Shown piece after piece: positions 1 to 10,900 of a stretch of DNA of 64,000 bases. Where the stretch lies: positions 1,550,001 through 1,614,000 of the forward strand of contig NZ_JAFBBT010000001.1 of the NCBI RefSeq assembly GCF_016907335.1. The letters are read 5' to 3'. The notes beneath the pieces are model-generated. The model did no database searches and was not told the origin of the DNA. It saw nothing but the letters and a program-made list of their open reading frames with translations. The translations under genes were made by a program, and so were the position numbers. This DNA comes from Curtobacterium herbarum. GTDB lineage: Bacteria; Actinomycetota; Actinomycetes; Actinomycetales; Microbacteriaceae. Numbering within the stretch: position 1 is the first letter of the stretch; each line of letters opens with the position of its first letter.

Positions 1-721
1 CTACCTGCACTCCCGTCTGCTGGAGCGTTGCGCGAAGCTGTCCGACGAGCTCGGCGCCGGATCGATGACGGGCCTCCCAATCATCGAGACCAAGGCGAAC
101 GACGTCTCGGCGTACATCCCGACCAACGTGATCTCGATCACGGACGGCCAGATCTTCCTGCAGTCGGACCTCTTCAACGCGAACCAGCGTCCGGCCGTCG
201 ACGTGGGCATCTCGGTGTCCCGCGTCGGTGGTGACGCCCAGGTGAAGTCGATCAAGAAGGTCTCCGGCACGCTGAAGCTCGAGCTGGCGCAGTACCGCTC
301 GCTCGAGGCCTTCGCGATGTTCGCTTCCGACCTCGACCAGGCGTCGCGTCGTCAGCTCGACCGCGGTGCGCGTCTGACCGAGCTGCTCAAGCAGCCGCAG
401 TACTCGCCGTACCCGGTGGAGGAGCAGGTCGTCTCGATCTGGGCCGGCACCAACGGCAAGCTCGACACGGTCCCGGTGAAGGACGTGCTGCGCTTCGAGT
501 CCGAGCTGCTCGACCACATGCGTCGCAACTCTGACGTGCTCACGACGCTGCGCGAGACGAACCAGCTCAGCGACGACACCGTCTCGGCGATGTCGAAGGA
601 GATCGACGAGTTCACGAAGAGCTTCCAGACGAGCGACGGCAAGACGCTCGGCTCGGAGCAGTTCGACGCCGCGGATTCCGAGGACGTCGACCAGGAGCAG
701 ATCGTCAAGGGTCGTCGCTAG
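1..721 (+). CDS. atpA: ATP synthase F1 subunit alpha (3' part)
   Basis: Alpha subunit of the F1 head of the F1Fo ATP synthase, which forms the catalytic interface with beta on the cytoplasmic face of the membrane. The gene enters from the left edge; the first whole codon is at position 2 and about 239 C-terminal codons are present. Visible are the alpha-typical stretches [34 protein letters not shown] and [14 protein letters not shown], followed by the C-terminal helical domain. The stop at 719-721 abuts the atpG start at 722, so translation of the two genes is probably coupled. The N-terminal half, including Walker A, lies outside the window. Confidence 0.97.
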   Translation, partial: YLHSRLLERCAKLSDELGAGSMTGLPIIETKANDVSAYIPTNVISITDGQIFLQSDLFNANQRPAVDVGISVSRVGGDAQVKSIKKVSGTLKLELAQYRSLEAFAMFASDLDQASRRQLDRGARLTELLKQPQYSPYPVEEQVVSIWAGTNGKLDTVPVKDVLRFESELLDHMRRNSDVLTTLRETNQLSDDTVSAMSKEIDEFTKSFQTSDGKTLGSEQFDAADSEDVDQEQIVKGRR

Positions 722-3125
<2,404 letters not shown>

Positions 3126-3126
3126 C

Positions 3127-3390
3127 ATGGCGGGTCTCACCGTGAGCGTCGTCTCGGCTGACCGCGAGGTCTGGTCGGGCGACACCACCATGGTCGTCGC
3201 ACGGACGACGGAGGGCCAGATCGGCATCCTCGCGGGACACGAGCCGATGCTCGCGATCCTCGCGCAGGGTCAGGTCCGCATCACGCGGGCCGACGGTTCC
3301 ACCGTCGCGGTCGACGCGGAGGACGGCTTCCTCTCCGTCGAGCACGACACGGTCACGATCGTGGCGCGGCAGGCCGCGCTGGCGTCCTGA
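3127..3390 (+). CDS. atpC: ATP synthase F1 subunit epsilon
   Basis: Epsilon subunit, the small rotor-stalk component that binds gamma and can inhibit ATP hydrolysis. 87 residues: only the N-terminal beta-sandwich domain (LTVSVVSADREVWSGDTT, then TEGQIGILAGHEPMLAIL) with a very short tail. The C-terminal helical hairpin of the longer E. coli-type epsilon is missing, which is common in actinobacteria. It starts 1 nt after the atpD stop and is the last gene of the atp operon. Confidence 0.95.
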   Translation: MAGLTVSVVSADREVWSGDTTMVVARTTEGQIGILAGHEPMLAILAQGQVRITRADGSTVAVDAEDGFLSVEHDTVTIVARQAALAS

Positions 3391-3395
3391 CCGGA

Positions 3396-4157
3396 CTGAC
3401 CGTCCTCCTCCCGCCGTCGGAGACGAAGCGGGAGGGCGGGGACACGGAGCGCACCCTCGACCTGGGTGCGCTCTCGTTCCCGGAACTGGCCACAGAGCGG
3501 GCCGCGGTGATCACCGCGGCCCGCTCCGTCAGTTCCGAGGAGTCTTCTGCGCGGACGGCGCTGAAGCTCGGGCCGAAGTCGATCGCCGAACGACTCCGGA
3601 ACCTGGTCCTCGAGACCAGCCCGACGATGCCCGCGATCGAGCGGTACACCGGCGTGCTCTACGACCCGCTCGACGCCCGGGAGGCCGACACGGCGACCCG
3701 TGCCTGGTGGGACCGCCACATCGTGGTGCAGTCCGCGATGTTCGGCCCCGTCGGCGCAGGCGACCTGATCCCGGCCTACCGGCTGTCACACGACTCGCGG
3801 CTGCCCGGGCTCCGGCTCATCTCGCACTGGCCGGCCCCCGCGGGTTCGGCGCTGGCGACCCGTCGAGACGGCCTGGTCCTCGACCTCCGGTCCGAGGGTT
3901 ACCGTGCGCTCGGCCCGGCGCCGGGCGCCGTGGCACTCCGCGTGGTGAGCGTCGCCGGGGACGGTCGTCGCAAGGCACTGAACCACTGGAACAAGACGGC
4001 GAAGGGTCGGCTCGTCGCGCTGCTCGGCCGGACCGGCGCCGCCGTGTCGACGATGGCGGAGCTCGCTGACTGGGCCGCCGCGCACGGCGTCGTCATCGAG
4101 CAGGTCGACGGCAGCTGGGAGCTCGTCGCCGAGAGCCTGGGGCCCGCCGCCGTCTGA
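3396..4157 (+). CDS. yaaA: YaaA-family (UPF0246/DUF328) peroxide stress protein, probable CTG start
   Basis: About 253 residues. The family's conserved N-terminus LLPPSETKREGG lies at 3405-3440, and the C-terminal half carries ALNHWNKTAKGRLVALL, typical of the family. YaaA in E. coli protects DNA by limiting intracellular iron under peroxide stress; the role here is inferred. No ATG, GTG or TTG precedes the conserved N-terminus in frame: the candidates are CTG at 3387 (overlapping the atpC stop) and CTG at 3396. The first GTG, at 3507, would remove the signature motif. I give 3396 as start because it places the hydrophobic first strand where relatives have it. Translation is probably coupled to atpC. 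Confidence 0.8.
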   Translation: MTVLLPPSETKREGGDTERTLDLGALSFPELATERAAVITAARSVSSEESSARTALKLGPKSIAERLRNLVLETSPTMPAIERYTGVLYDPLDAREADTATRAWWDRHIVVQSAMFGPVGAGDLIPAYRLSHDSRLPGLRLISHWPAPAGSALATRRDGLVLDLRSEGYRALGPAPGAVALRVVSVAGDGRRKALNHWNKTAKGRLVALLGRTGAAVSTMAELADWAAAHGVVIEQVDGSWELVAESLGPAAV

Positions 4158-4253
4158 GGTCCCGTCCTCCACAGGGCGGTCGCGCCGTGCACCTCTCCAC
4201 GGGTGCGCGGTCGCGGCCGTCCTGGAGGCCCGCCCCGCGTCAGGCTCGGAGGC

Positions 4254-4811
4254 ATGCGAACCACGGACACCACCTCCACCCCCGCCAGCACCACGACGTT
4301 CCCCCGGTACAGCCACGAGATCGCCGCGGCGGTCACCCTGCCGAGCGGCGCCCGCGCCCTCGTCGCACCGGGGCCCCTGACCGTCGCGGGCGGCATCGCA
4401 CTCACGACGGCCTGCGCTGCACTGTCGACGCGGCTGGCGCTCCTGGCGTTCCTGGCCGACCCGGACGCCGACGAGCCGACCGGCATCACCGGCCACGATC
4501 CGTTCACCGACCCGATGCCGCCGGCGCTCGTCGGCTCCGGTCCGGAACCCGACCGCGAACGCGTGCGTCGAGCGGGGGACCGGTGCGTCGACGCCTGGCG
4601 ACGCTGGAGCCAGGACCGGGACTCGGGACAGTCCGTGGTCGGTGTCGCCGGGGCACTCGGGCTCGCCGCGTGGTGTGCGTGGGCGCTCGGATCGGAGGCC
4701 CGCGCCAGGACGCGTGCGCGCTACGCCCTCGACCTGCGCAGCCACGACCCCCTGGCGCAACTCGTGCTCCGCAGCTGCACGCTCGGCGTCCGGGCGGCGT
4801 GGCGTGGATGA
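4254..4811 (+). CDS. DUF4192-like protein (C-terminal-type, short)
   Basis: 185 residues, no signal peptide. The C-terminal third (SVVGVAGALGLAAWCAWALG, then a helix and DPLAQLVLRSCTLG) resembles the C-terminal helical repeat of DUF4192 proteins, whose function is unknown; full-length members are roughly twice as long. The ATG at 4254 is chosen because a CAGGCT hexamer lies 7 nt upstream (a possible leaderless start) and GGAGG lies just before the start. It sits between yaaA and the FHA gene on the same strand. The family assignment is tentative; no molecular role can be given. Confidence 0.6.
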   Translation: MRTTDTTSTPASTTTFPRYSHEIAAAVTLPSGARALVAPGPLTVAGGIALTTACAALSTRLALLAFLADPDADEPTGITGHDPFTDPMPPALVGSGPEPDRERVRRAGDRCVDAWRRWSQDRDSGQSVVGVAGALGLAAWCAWALGSEARARTRARYALDLRSHDPLAQLVLRSCTLGVRAAWRG

Positions 4812-4832
4812 GACCGGGTGCACCGCATCGTC

Positions 4833-4838
4833 TACGGT
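4833..4838 (+). promoter_or_regulatory. Putative -10 box before the FHA/PP2C/kinase cluster
   Basis: TACGGT, a TANNNT-type hexamer, 26 nt before the GTG at 4865. No convincing -35 is visible. It would give a short leader carrying the GGAAGG ribosome binding site at 4851-4856. Confidence 0.4.
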
Positions 4839-4864
4839 TGTGGTGCCGACGGAAGGAGCCGCAC

Positions 4865-5581
4865 GTGCAGGACGACGAGGACCAGCTCGACGACACCGTG
4901 CTGCGCGCCTCGCTCCGACGTCCGGTCCGTACCGACGCAGATGGTGATCCCGACGCCGCTCTGCTGGACCAGGCCGGCGTCGTCGACGACGCCGATGTCC
5001 TCGGCGACACCGTGCTGCGGCCCGGGCGGCCCGTGTTGCCCGGGCGGCACCGGAGCTCAGCGGCGTCGGTCCCGGCGGTTCCCGTCCCTGCGCCGACGAC
5101 CGCCCCGACGCCACCCAGCCGGGGTCCCGAAGGCCACCTGCCCGTACCGGTGCCCTCGATCCGGATCGGTGGTCGGGTCCACCGGCTCGACCGTCCGGCG
5201 GTCGTCGGTCGTCGTCCCGGACGGCCGCGGGTCGTCCAGGGCCCCGTCCCGGAGCTCGTCACCGTGCCCTCGCCGGGGGGAGTGGTGTCGTCCTCCCACG
5301 TCCTGTTCCACGCTGCCGGCTCCACCGCGGTGGTCGACGACCTGCACGCGACGAACGGCACGGTCATCCGCGCGCCGGGTGCCCCGCCGTACCGGATGCC
5401 CGCGGGTGCCTCGATGGTGGTGCTGACCGGTACGGTTGTCGACATCGGGGACGGTGCCACCATCGAGGTGCTGTCGCCGTACCTGCGGTCCGTCCCTCCC
5501 GGCGGCCGCGAGTCGTCCGGACCACTGCCCGTTCCACCTCCCACACCCGGTCCGTCCCGAACCCCCAGAGAGCGACCCTGA
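4865..5581 (+). CDS. FHA domain-containing protein
   Basis: 238 residues. Residues 1-95 are acidic and proline-rich and contain two copies of a DDTVLR/GDTVLRP-type element, possible phospho-Thr targets for the neighbouring kinase. Residues about 100-205 form an FHA domain: VVGRRPG, then SSHVLFH (the SxxH phosphothreonine-binding signature) and LHATNGTVI (the NGT/S loop). FHA domains bind phosphothreonine peptides. The GTG start is supported by GGAAGG 8 nt upstream. It ends 3 nt before the PP2C gene, so it belongs to the same unit. Confidence 0.88.
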   Translation: MQDDEDQLDDTVLRASLRRPVRTDADGDPDAALLDQAGVVDDADVLGDTVLRPGRPVLPGRHRSSAASVPAVPVPAPTTAPTPPSRGPEGHLPVPVPSIRIGGRVHRLDRPAVVGRRPGRPRVVQGPVPELVTVPSPGGVVSSSHVLFHAAGSTAVVDDLHATNGTVIRAPGAPPYRMPAGASMVVLTGTVVDIGDGATIEVLSPYLRSVPPGGRESSGPLPVPPPTPGPSRTPRERP

Positions 5582-5584
5582 ACC

Positions 5585-6412
5585 GTGACCGAACTCGGCC
5601 GTGCTGCCTCCTCCCACGCCATCGACCTGCCCGACGGCAACGGTGCGACGCTGACCTTGTCCTGGGGGGCCGCGACCGACGTCGGGCGTCGCCGTGACCA
5701 CAACGAGGACAGCTACATCGTCGACGCTCCCTACTTCGTGGTGGCGGACGGCATGGGCGGGCACCTGGCCGGGGACCGTGCGTCGGACGCGGTGGTGCGA
5801 CGACTCGGCGACTCCACGACGGAGCCGTTCGCCTCGCGCCAGACGATCCAGCGCGCACTGCTCCTCGCGACCGCCGACATCGAGAAGGCGGCGGGCGGCA
5901 ACGCGATCGGTGCCGGTACGACCGTCACCGGGGTCGCGCTCGTCGCGTCGCAGGGGCAGCCCTCGGCGCTGGTCTTCAACGTCGGTGACTCGCGCACCTA
6001 CCGCAGCGACGCGGGTGCGCCGCTGAAGCGTCTGACCATCGACCACTCCGTCGTGCAGGAGATGGTGGACGCCGGCGTGTTGCGGGCCGAGGACGCCGAG
6101 TCCCACCCGGACAGCAACGTGATCACCCGGGCGGTCGGGTTCGGGGAGCCGCCGGAGCCCGACTGGTGGACCATCCCGCTCCGCACCGGTGACCGTTACG
6201 TCGTCTGCTCGGACGGTCTGACGAAGGAGATCGGCGACGTCGGCATCTCCCGCATCGCGGCGAAGGTCGACGACCCGCAGGAGCTCGCCGAGCGTCTGGT
6301 GGGCGACGCCGTGATCGCCGGCGGTCGGGACAACGTGACGGTCGTGGTGCTGCAGGTCGACGAGGCCCCGGCCGTGTCGGACGACATCGAGGACACCGTC
6401 CCGCGTCGCTGA
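5585..6412 (+). CDS. PP2C-family Ser/Thr protein phosphatase
   Basis: 275 residues, no membrane segment, so cytosolic. All PPM/PP2C motifs are visible: ATDVGRRRDHNEDS (residues 30-43), VVADGMGGH (metal-binding Asp55-Gly56), VFNVGDSRTYR, DHSVVQEMV, VVCSDGLTKEI and GGRDNVTVVVL. It should dephosphorylate substrates of the kinase encoded next. GTG start 3 nt after the FHA gene. It resembles the PstP-type phosphatases of actinobacteria but lacks their C-terminal membrane anchor. Confidence 0.95.
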   Translation: MTELGRAASSHAIDLPDGNGATLTLSWGAATDVGRRRDHNEDSYIVDAPYFVVADGMGGHLAGDRASDAVVRRLGDSTTEPFASRQTIQRALLLATADIEKAAGGNAIGAGTTVTGVALVASQGQPSALVFNVGDSRTYRSDAGAPLKRLTIDHSVVQEMVDAGVLRAEDAESHPDSNVITRAVGFGEPPEPDWWTIPLRTGDRYVVCSDGLTKEIGDVGISRIAAKVDDPQELAERLVGDAVIAGGRDNVTVVVLQVDEAPAVSDDIEDTVPRR

Positions 6413-6457
6413 CCCTGGCGGCAGGTGCTGCGAACCGGGCTGGGGCGTCAGGTCCGG

Positions 6458-6463
6458 TAGAAT
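6458..6463 (+). promoter_or_regulatory. Putative -10 box before the kinase gene
   Basis: TAGAAT lies 46 nt before the kinase ATG, in the 97-nt gap after the phosphatase gene. It suggests a second, internal promoter for kinase and downstream genes. Confidence 0.45.
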
Positions 6464-6509
6464 TTCACCGTGGTGTCCTCACCATCTGATCGAGCCGGGA
6501 AGGAGCGTC

Positions 6510-7925
6510 ATGGCCCGCAGACTGCCGTCGAGACCTCCCGTGATCCCGGGCTTCAGTCCGGTGCACGTGCTCGGCTCCGGTGGCTTCGCCGATGTGTTCC
6601 TCTACGAGCAGGACATGCCCCGACGCCAGGTCGCCGTCAAGGTCCTGCTCGACGAGGTCGTGGACGACCGGGTCCGTCAGCTGTTCCAGGCCGAGGCGAA
6701 CCTGATGGCACGTCTCAGCACCCACCCCTCGATCCTCACCGTGTTCCAGGCGAGCGTCGCGGCTGACGGCCGTCCCTACCTCGTGATGGAGCTCTGCTCG
6801 GCGTCGATCAGCGAGCGGTACCGTCGCGAACCCGTCCCGGTGTCGCAGGTGCTCTCGGTCGGGGTCCGGATCGGCTCGGCCCTCGAGACGGCGCACCGTG
6901 AAGGCGTCCTGCACCGTGACGTGAAGCCGTCGAACATCCTGCTCACCGCCTACGGCAACCCCGTCCTGTCGGACTTCGGGATCGCCGCGACCCTCGGCGA
7001 GGCCGACCCGGACGAGCCCGTCGGCATGTCGATCCCGTGGTCGGCACCCGAGGTCCTCGCTGACGAGTCCCGCGGCACGATCCAGTCCGAGGTGTACTCG
7101 CTCGCGGCGACGGTCTACTCCCTGCTCGCCGGTCGCAGTCCGTTCGAGGTACCCGGCGGCAAGAACGGTGCCGCCGAGCTGATGGCACGGATCGAGAAGG
7201 GCACTCCCCGCCCGACCGGTCGGCCGGACGTGCCACCCACGCTCGAACGGGTCCTCGGCGCGGCACTCTCCCGGCGCCCGCGTGACCGCCCCGCGACGGT
7301 GATGGAACTCGTCCGGGGGTTCCAGCAGGTCGAGGCCGAGCTCGGTCTCCCGCAGACCCCGGCCGAGGTCGCGGTGGCGGCCTGGGCGGTCGCCACGCCC
7401 GCGCGTCCCGACGAGCAGACCGTCATCGCAGCCATCGGCGCAGGCAACGGAGCGCGGTCGGGCCGTCGTCGGCGGACGCGTTCCGGCCTGCGGGGCGGTG
7501 CCGTGGCGAGTGCGTCACAGAGCGTCGGCACGGTGCACCGGTCGGCCTCCACCGCACGGGCACGCCGTGGGTCGCGGGCGACGCTGGTCTGGGCGAGCGT
7601 CCTGTCCGCCGTCGTCGTGGCGGCCCTGGCCGTGACCACGGTCGCGGTGCTGACGCGCGGCGACGACGCCGTGCCGGTGGTGTCGGACCTCAGCGCGACC
7701 TCCGGTGCCTCGGCCGTCACCTTCCGGTGGACCGACCCCGGCCTCGAGCAGGGGGACACCTTCGTCGTCACGGCCGACGGCACGACCAGTCAGCAGACGG
7801 GCACGACGTTCGTGGCGACCGGCCGGCCCGGCGTGGAGCAGTGCATCCGGGTCGCGGTGAACCGCGACGGCCGGACCGGCGCGGACAGCGGCGAGCGGTG
7901 CGGCACGATCGGTGGGGCCCGGTGA
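6510..7925 (+). CDS. Membrane Ser/Thr protein kinase with extracellular Fn3-like domain
   Basis: 471 residues. The cytosolic kinase domain (about 15-275) is complete: glycine loop LGSGGFADV, Lys44 in VAVKV, catalytic HRDVKPSN, metal-binding SDFG and the SAPEVL motif. A basic linker (Arg-rich, about 310-350) precedes one membrane segment near 356-378, followed by a single outer domain of about 85 residues. That domain starts VSDLSATSGASAVTFRW and resembles one fibronectin-type module rather than the PASTA repeats of PknB. ATG 6510 has GGAAGGAG at 6498-6504. The stop overlaps the next gene by 4 nt (GTGA), tying kinase synthesis to the giant surface protein. Confidence 0.94.
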   Translation: MARRLPSRPPVIPGFSPVHVLGSGGFADVFLYEQDMPRRQVAVKVLLDEVVDDRVRQLFQAEANLMARLSTHPSILTVFQASVAADGRPYLVMELCSASISERYRREPVPVSQVLSVGVRIGSALETAHREGVLHRDVKPSNILLTAYGNPVLSDFGIAATLGEADPDEPVGMSIPWSAPEVLADESRGTIQSEVYSLAATVYSLLAGRSPFEVPGGKNGAAELMARIEKGTPRPTGRPDVPPTLERVLGAALSRRPRDRPATVMELVRGFQQVEAELGLPQTPAEVAVAAWAVATPARPDEQTVIAAIGAGNGARSGRRRRTRSGLRGGAVASASQSVGTVHRSASTARARRGSRATLVWASVLSAVVVAALAVTTVAVLTRGDDAVPVVSDLSATSGASAVTFRWTDPGLEQGDTFVVTADGTTSQQTGTTFVATGRPGVEQCIRVAVNRDGRTGADSGERCGTIGGAR

Positions 7926-10900
7926 TCCGGCGGTTGCTCGGCGCCCGGCGTTCCGCGACCGTGACGACCCTGGTTGCCGTCGTCGTCGGCGCGGTCGTCG
8001 CCGGGACCGCACTCGTGTCGAGCGGGTACCACGCCCAGCGCGTGGACCTCGGCGACGGGACGGTCTGGGTGCCCTCGGCGCAGTACGGAGCCGTGGGCCG
8101 CGCCAACCCCCAGGTGCTCGAACTCAACACCGCGGTCGTGACCTCGTCCGACACGACGTCGGTGCTGCAGCAGGGGTCGACGGTCTACTCGGTCGACCAG
8201 ACGAAGGGCACCCTCGCGCGGGTCGACGTCGCGGACGCCACCCTGGGCGACGCCGTCACGCTCCCCACGGGTTCCCCGACCGTCCTGTTCGCCGGCGACA
8301 CCGCGGTGATCGGCAACGCGGACACCGGTGGCCTCTGGTCCACCCCGGCCGGCGCCCTCGACGAGTTCGACGCGTCGACCGACCCGCAGCTCACGCTCGG
8401 CGCCGATGCCGTCTTCGACGCCTCTGCGGACCACGTCGCGGTCTACTCGCCGCGGACCGGCACCGCCTCCCTGGTCGCACTCGGGACGACACCGACCGTC
8501 GAGCGGAAGTGGTCCGTGCGGATGGACCGGACGCACGACTTCCAGGTCGCGACCGTCGGGGACCACGTCGCCGTCCTCGACCGCACCGACGGCCTGCTCT
8601 CCGTCGACGGGCGCACCGTCGACCTGGGCGCCCGCGTCGGCGCGGCGCCCGCGTTGCAGCAGTCCGCCAGCACCGGCGACGACGTCACGGTGGCGGGGAC
8701 CGCCGGACTGGTCCGCGTGTCCGCGTCGGGAGCCGTCCGGCAGTCCGGCCTCACCGTGTCCGGGCGGGCCGCCCGGCCGTGGACCGACGACGGCTGCACC
8801 TTCGGGGCGTGGAGTGGCGGGCAGGCCGTCGACACCTGTGACGGCCGCGCGGTGCAGGACCTGGACAGGGTCCCCGGCGGTGCCGCGCTCCAGGTCGTCC
8901 ACAACGGCCGGACCGTCGTGGCGAACGACCCGGAGACCGGGCGCTCCTGGGCCATCGGCCGCAGCGGGCAGCTCATCGACAACTGGGCGCAGCTCGTCGA
9001 CCAGCAGGACGACCAGCAGCAGGAGCGTGCGTCGGACGACGACCCGGAGATCGAGAAGGAGCAGGCGCCGCCGGTCGCGGTCGACGACGACCTGGGCGCC
9101 CGTCCTGGACGCACCACGACCCTCCCGGTCCTGCTCAACGACCACGACCCGAACGGTGACCCGCTGGTCGTCAGCGACGTGGGTGACGTCGACGAGTCGG
9201 TGGCACGCGTGGCGATCGTGACCGACGGTCAGCAGATCCAGATCACCCTGCCCGCGGCGGCGACCGGGGTCGTGTCCTTCCGGTACACGATCACCGACGG
9301 CAACGGCGGCTCCGACACCGCGGCCGTCCGGGTCAGCGTCCGGCCGGAGTCCGAGAACGACCCGCCCCGGCAGGTCCGGGACACCCGTGCCGACGTCGTC
9401 CGCGGTGGGCACGTGTCGACGAACGTCCTCGGCGACTGGATCGACCCCGACGGCGACCCGGTCTACCTCGAGTCGGCCGCACCGTCCGAGGGCGACCACA
9501 CGACGACGACCCCCGACGGCCTGCTCGACTACCGCAACGACAGCGGCCGAACCGGCGACCGCGTCCAGCAGATCACCGTCAGCGACGGCCGCGACGCCGG
9601 TCGTGGCTCGGTCACCGTGGCCGTGGCCGCCCAGGGCGACGTGCCGCTCCGAGCCGAGGGCTTCCCGGTCAGCGGGTACGCCGACAAGCCGTTCACCGTC
9701 GAACCCCTCACCCACGTCCGCGGCGGCAACGGGGCCGTCACCCTGACGAGCGTCTCCTCGGCACCTGGCCTGACGGTGACGCCGAGCTACGACAGCGGCA
9801 CGGTGCGGGTCGCCGCACGGGCGCCGGGGGACTGGCAGCTCGAGTACACCGTCTCGGACGGCACCAAGACGGCCAGCGGCGTCGTCCGCATCAGCGTGCT
9901 CGCACCGCCGGACGCATCGGCCGCACCGGTGACGACGCCGAAGACCGTCTTCGTCACCACGCTCTCCTCGAAGGACACCGACGTCACGGCGACCGACTTC
10001 GACCCGGCCGGCGGGGTGCTCCTCGTCACCGGGCTCGACGGGCCGCCGGCCGGTTCGGGCGTCCAGGCCGACGTGGTCGACCAACACATCGTCCGGGTCA
10101 GCCTGACCGCACCACTCGAGGGTCCGGTGTCGTTCGGCTACACGGTCTCGAACGGGCTGGCGTCGTCCACCGGGACGATCACGGTCGTGGAGATCCCCGA
10201 GCCCGACCGCATCCAGCCGCCGGTCGCCCAACCGGACACGGCGACCGTCCGGGTCGGCGCGGTCACCGACATCGACGTCCTGGCGAACGACACCCAGCCG
10301 GAGGGCGGCGCGATCTCGCTCCTGCCCGACCTGGTCCAGGACGTCCCGCGTGGCGGTGGTCTGCTGTTCGTCTCCGGTGACCACCTGCGCTACCTGGCAC
10401 CCACCACCCCGGGGACCTACACGGCGGCGTACCGGGTCGCCGGACCGGACGGCCAGACCGCCGACGCGACCGTGTCGGTCTCGGTCCGCGACCGTGACCG
10501 TGCGACGAACGGCGCCCCGGTGCCGCAGACCGTGACCGCTCGTGTCGTCGCCGGGCAGTCGGTCCGCGTGTCGGTGCCGCTCACCGGCATCGACCCGGAC
10601 GGCGACTCGGTCCAGCTGGTCGGTGTCGCGTCGAACCCGGAGAAGGGCTCCGTGACCGACGTCGGCGCCGACTCGATGACCTACGACGCGGGCGACTACT
10701 CGGCGGGGACCGACGAGTTCACGTACACGGTCGTGGACGCGCTCGGCGCCCGCGCCACGGGCACGGTCCGGGTCGGCATCGCGCCGCGCGCCGACCAGGC
10801 CGGCCGCCCCGTCGCCGAGGCCGACCGTGTGACGATCCGCCCCGGCGGGTCGGTCTCCGTCCGGGTGCTGCAGAACGACTCCGACCCCGAGGGCGGACGA

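Noticed and set aside
6470..6766. Possible leaderless small gene at GTG 6470 after the TAGAAT box
   Set aside because: It overlaps the kinase N-terminus in another frame and its product is Arg/Gly-rich without features; the kinase ATG has a good ribosome binding site.
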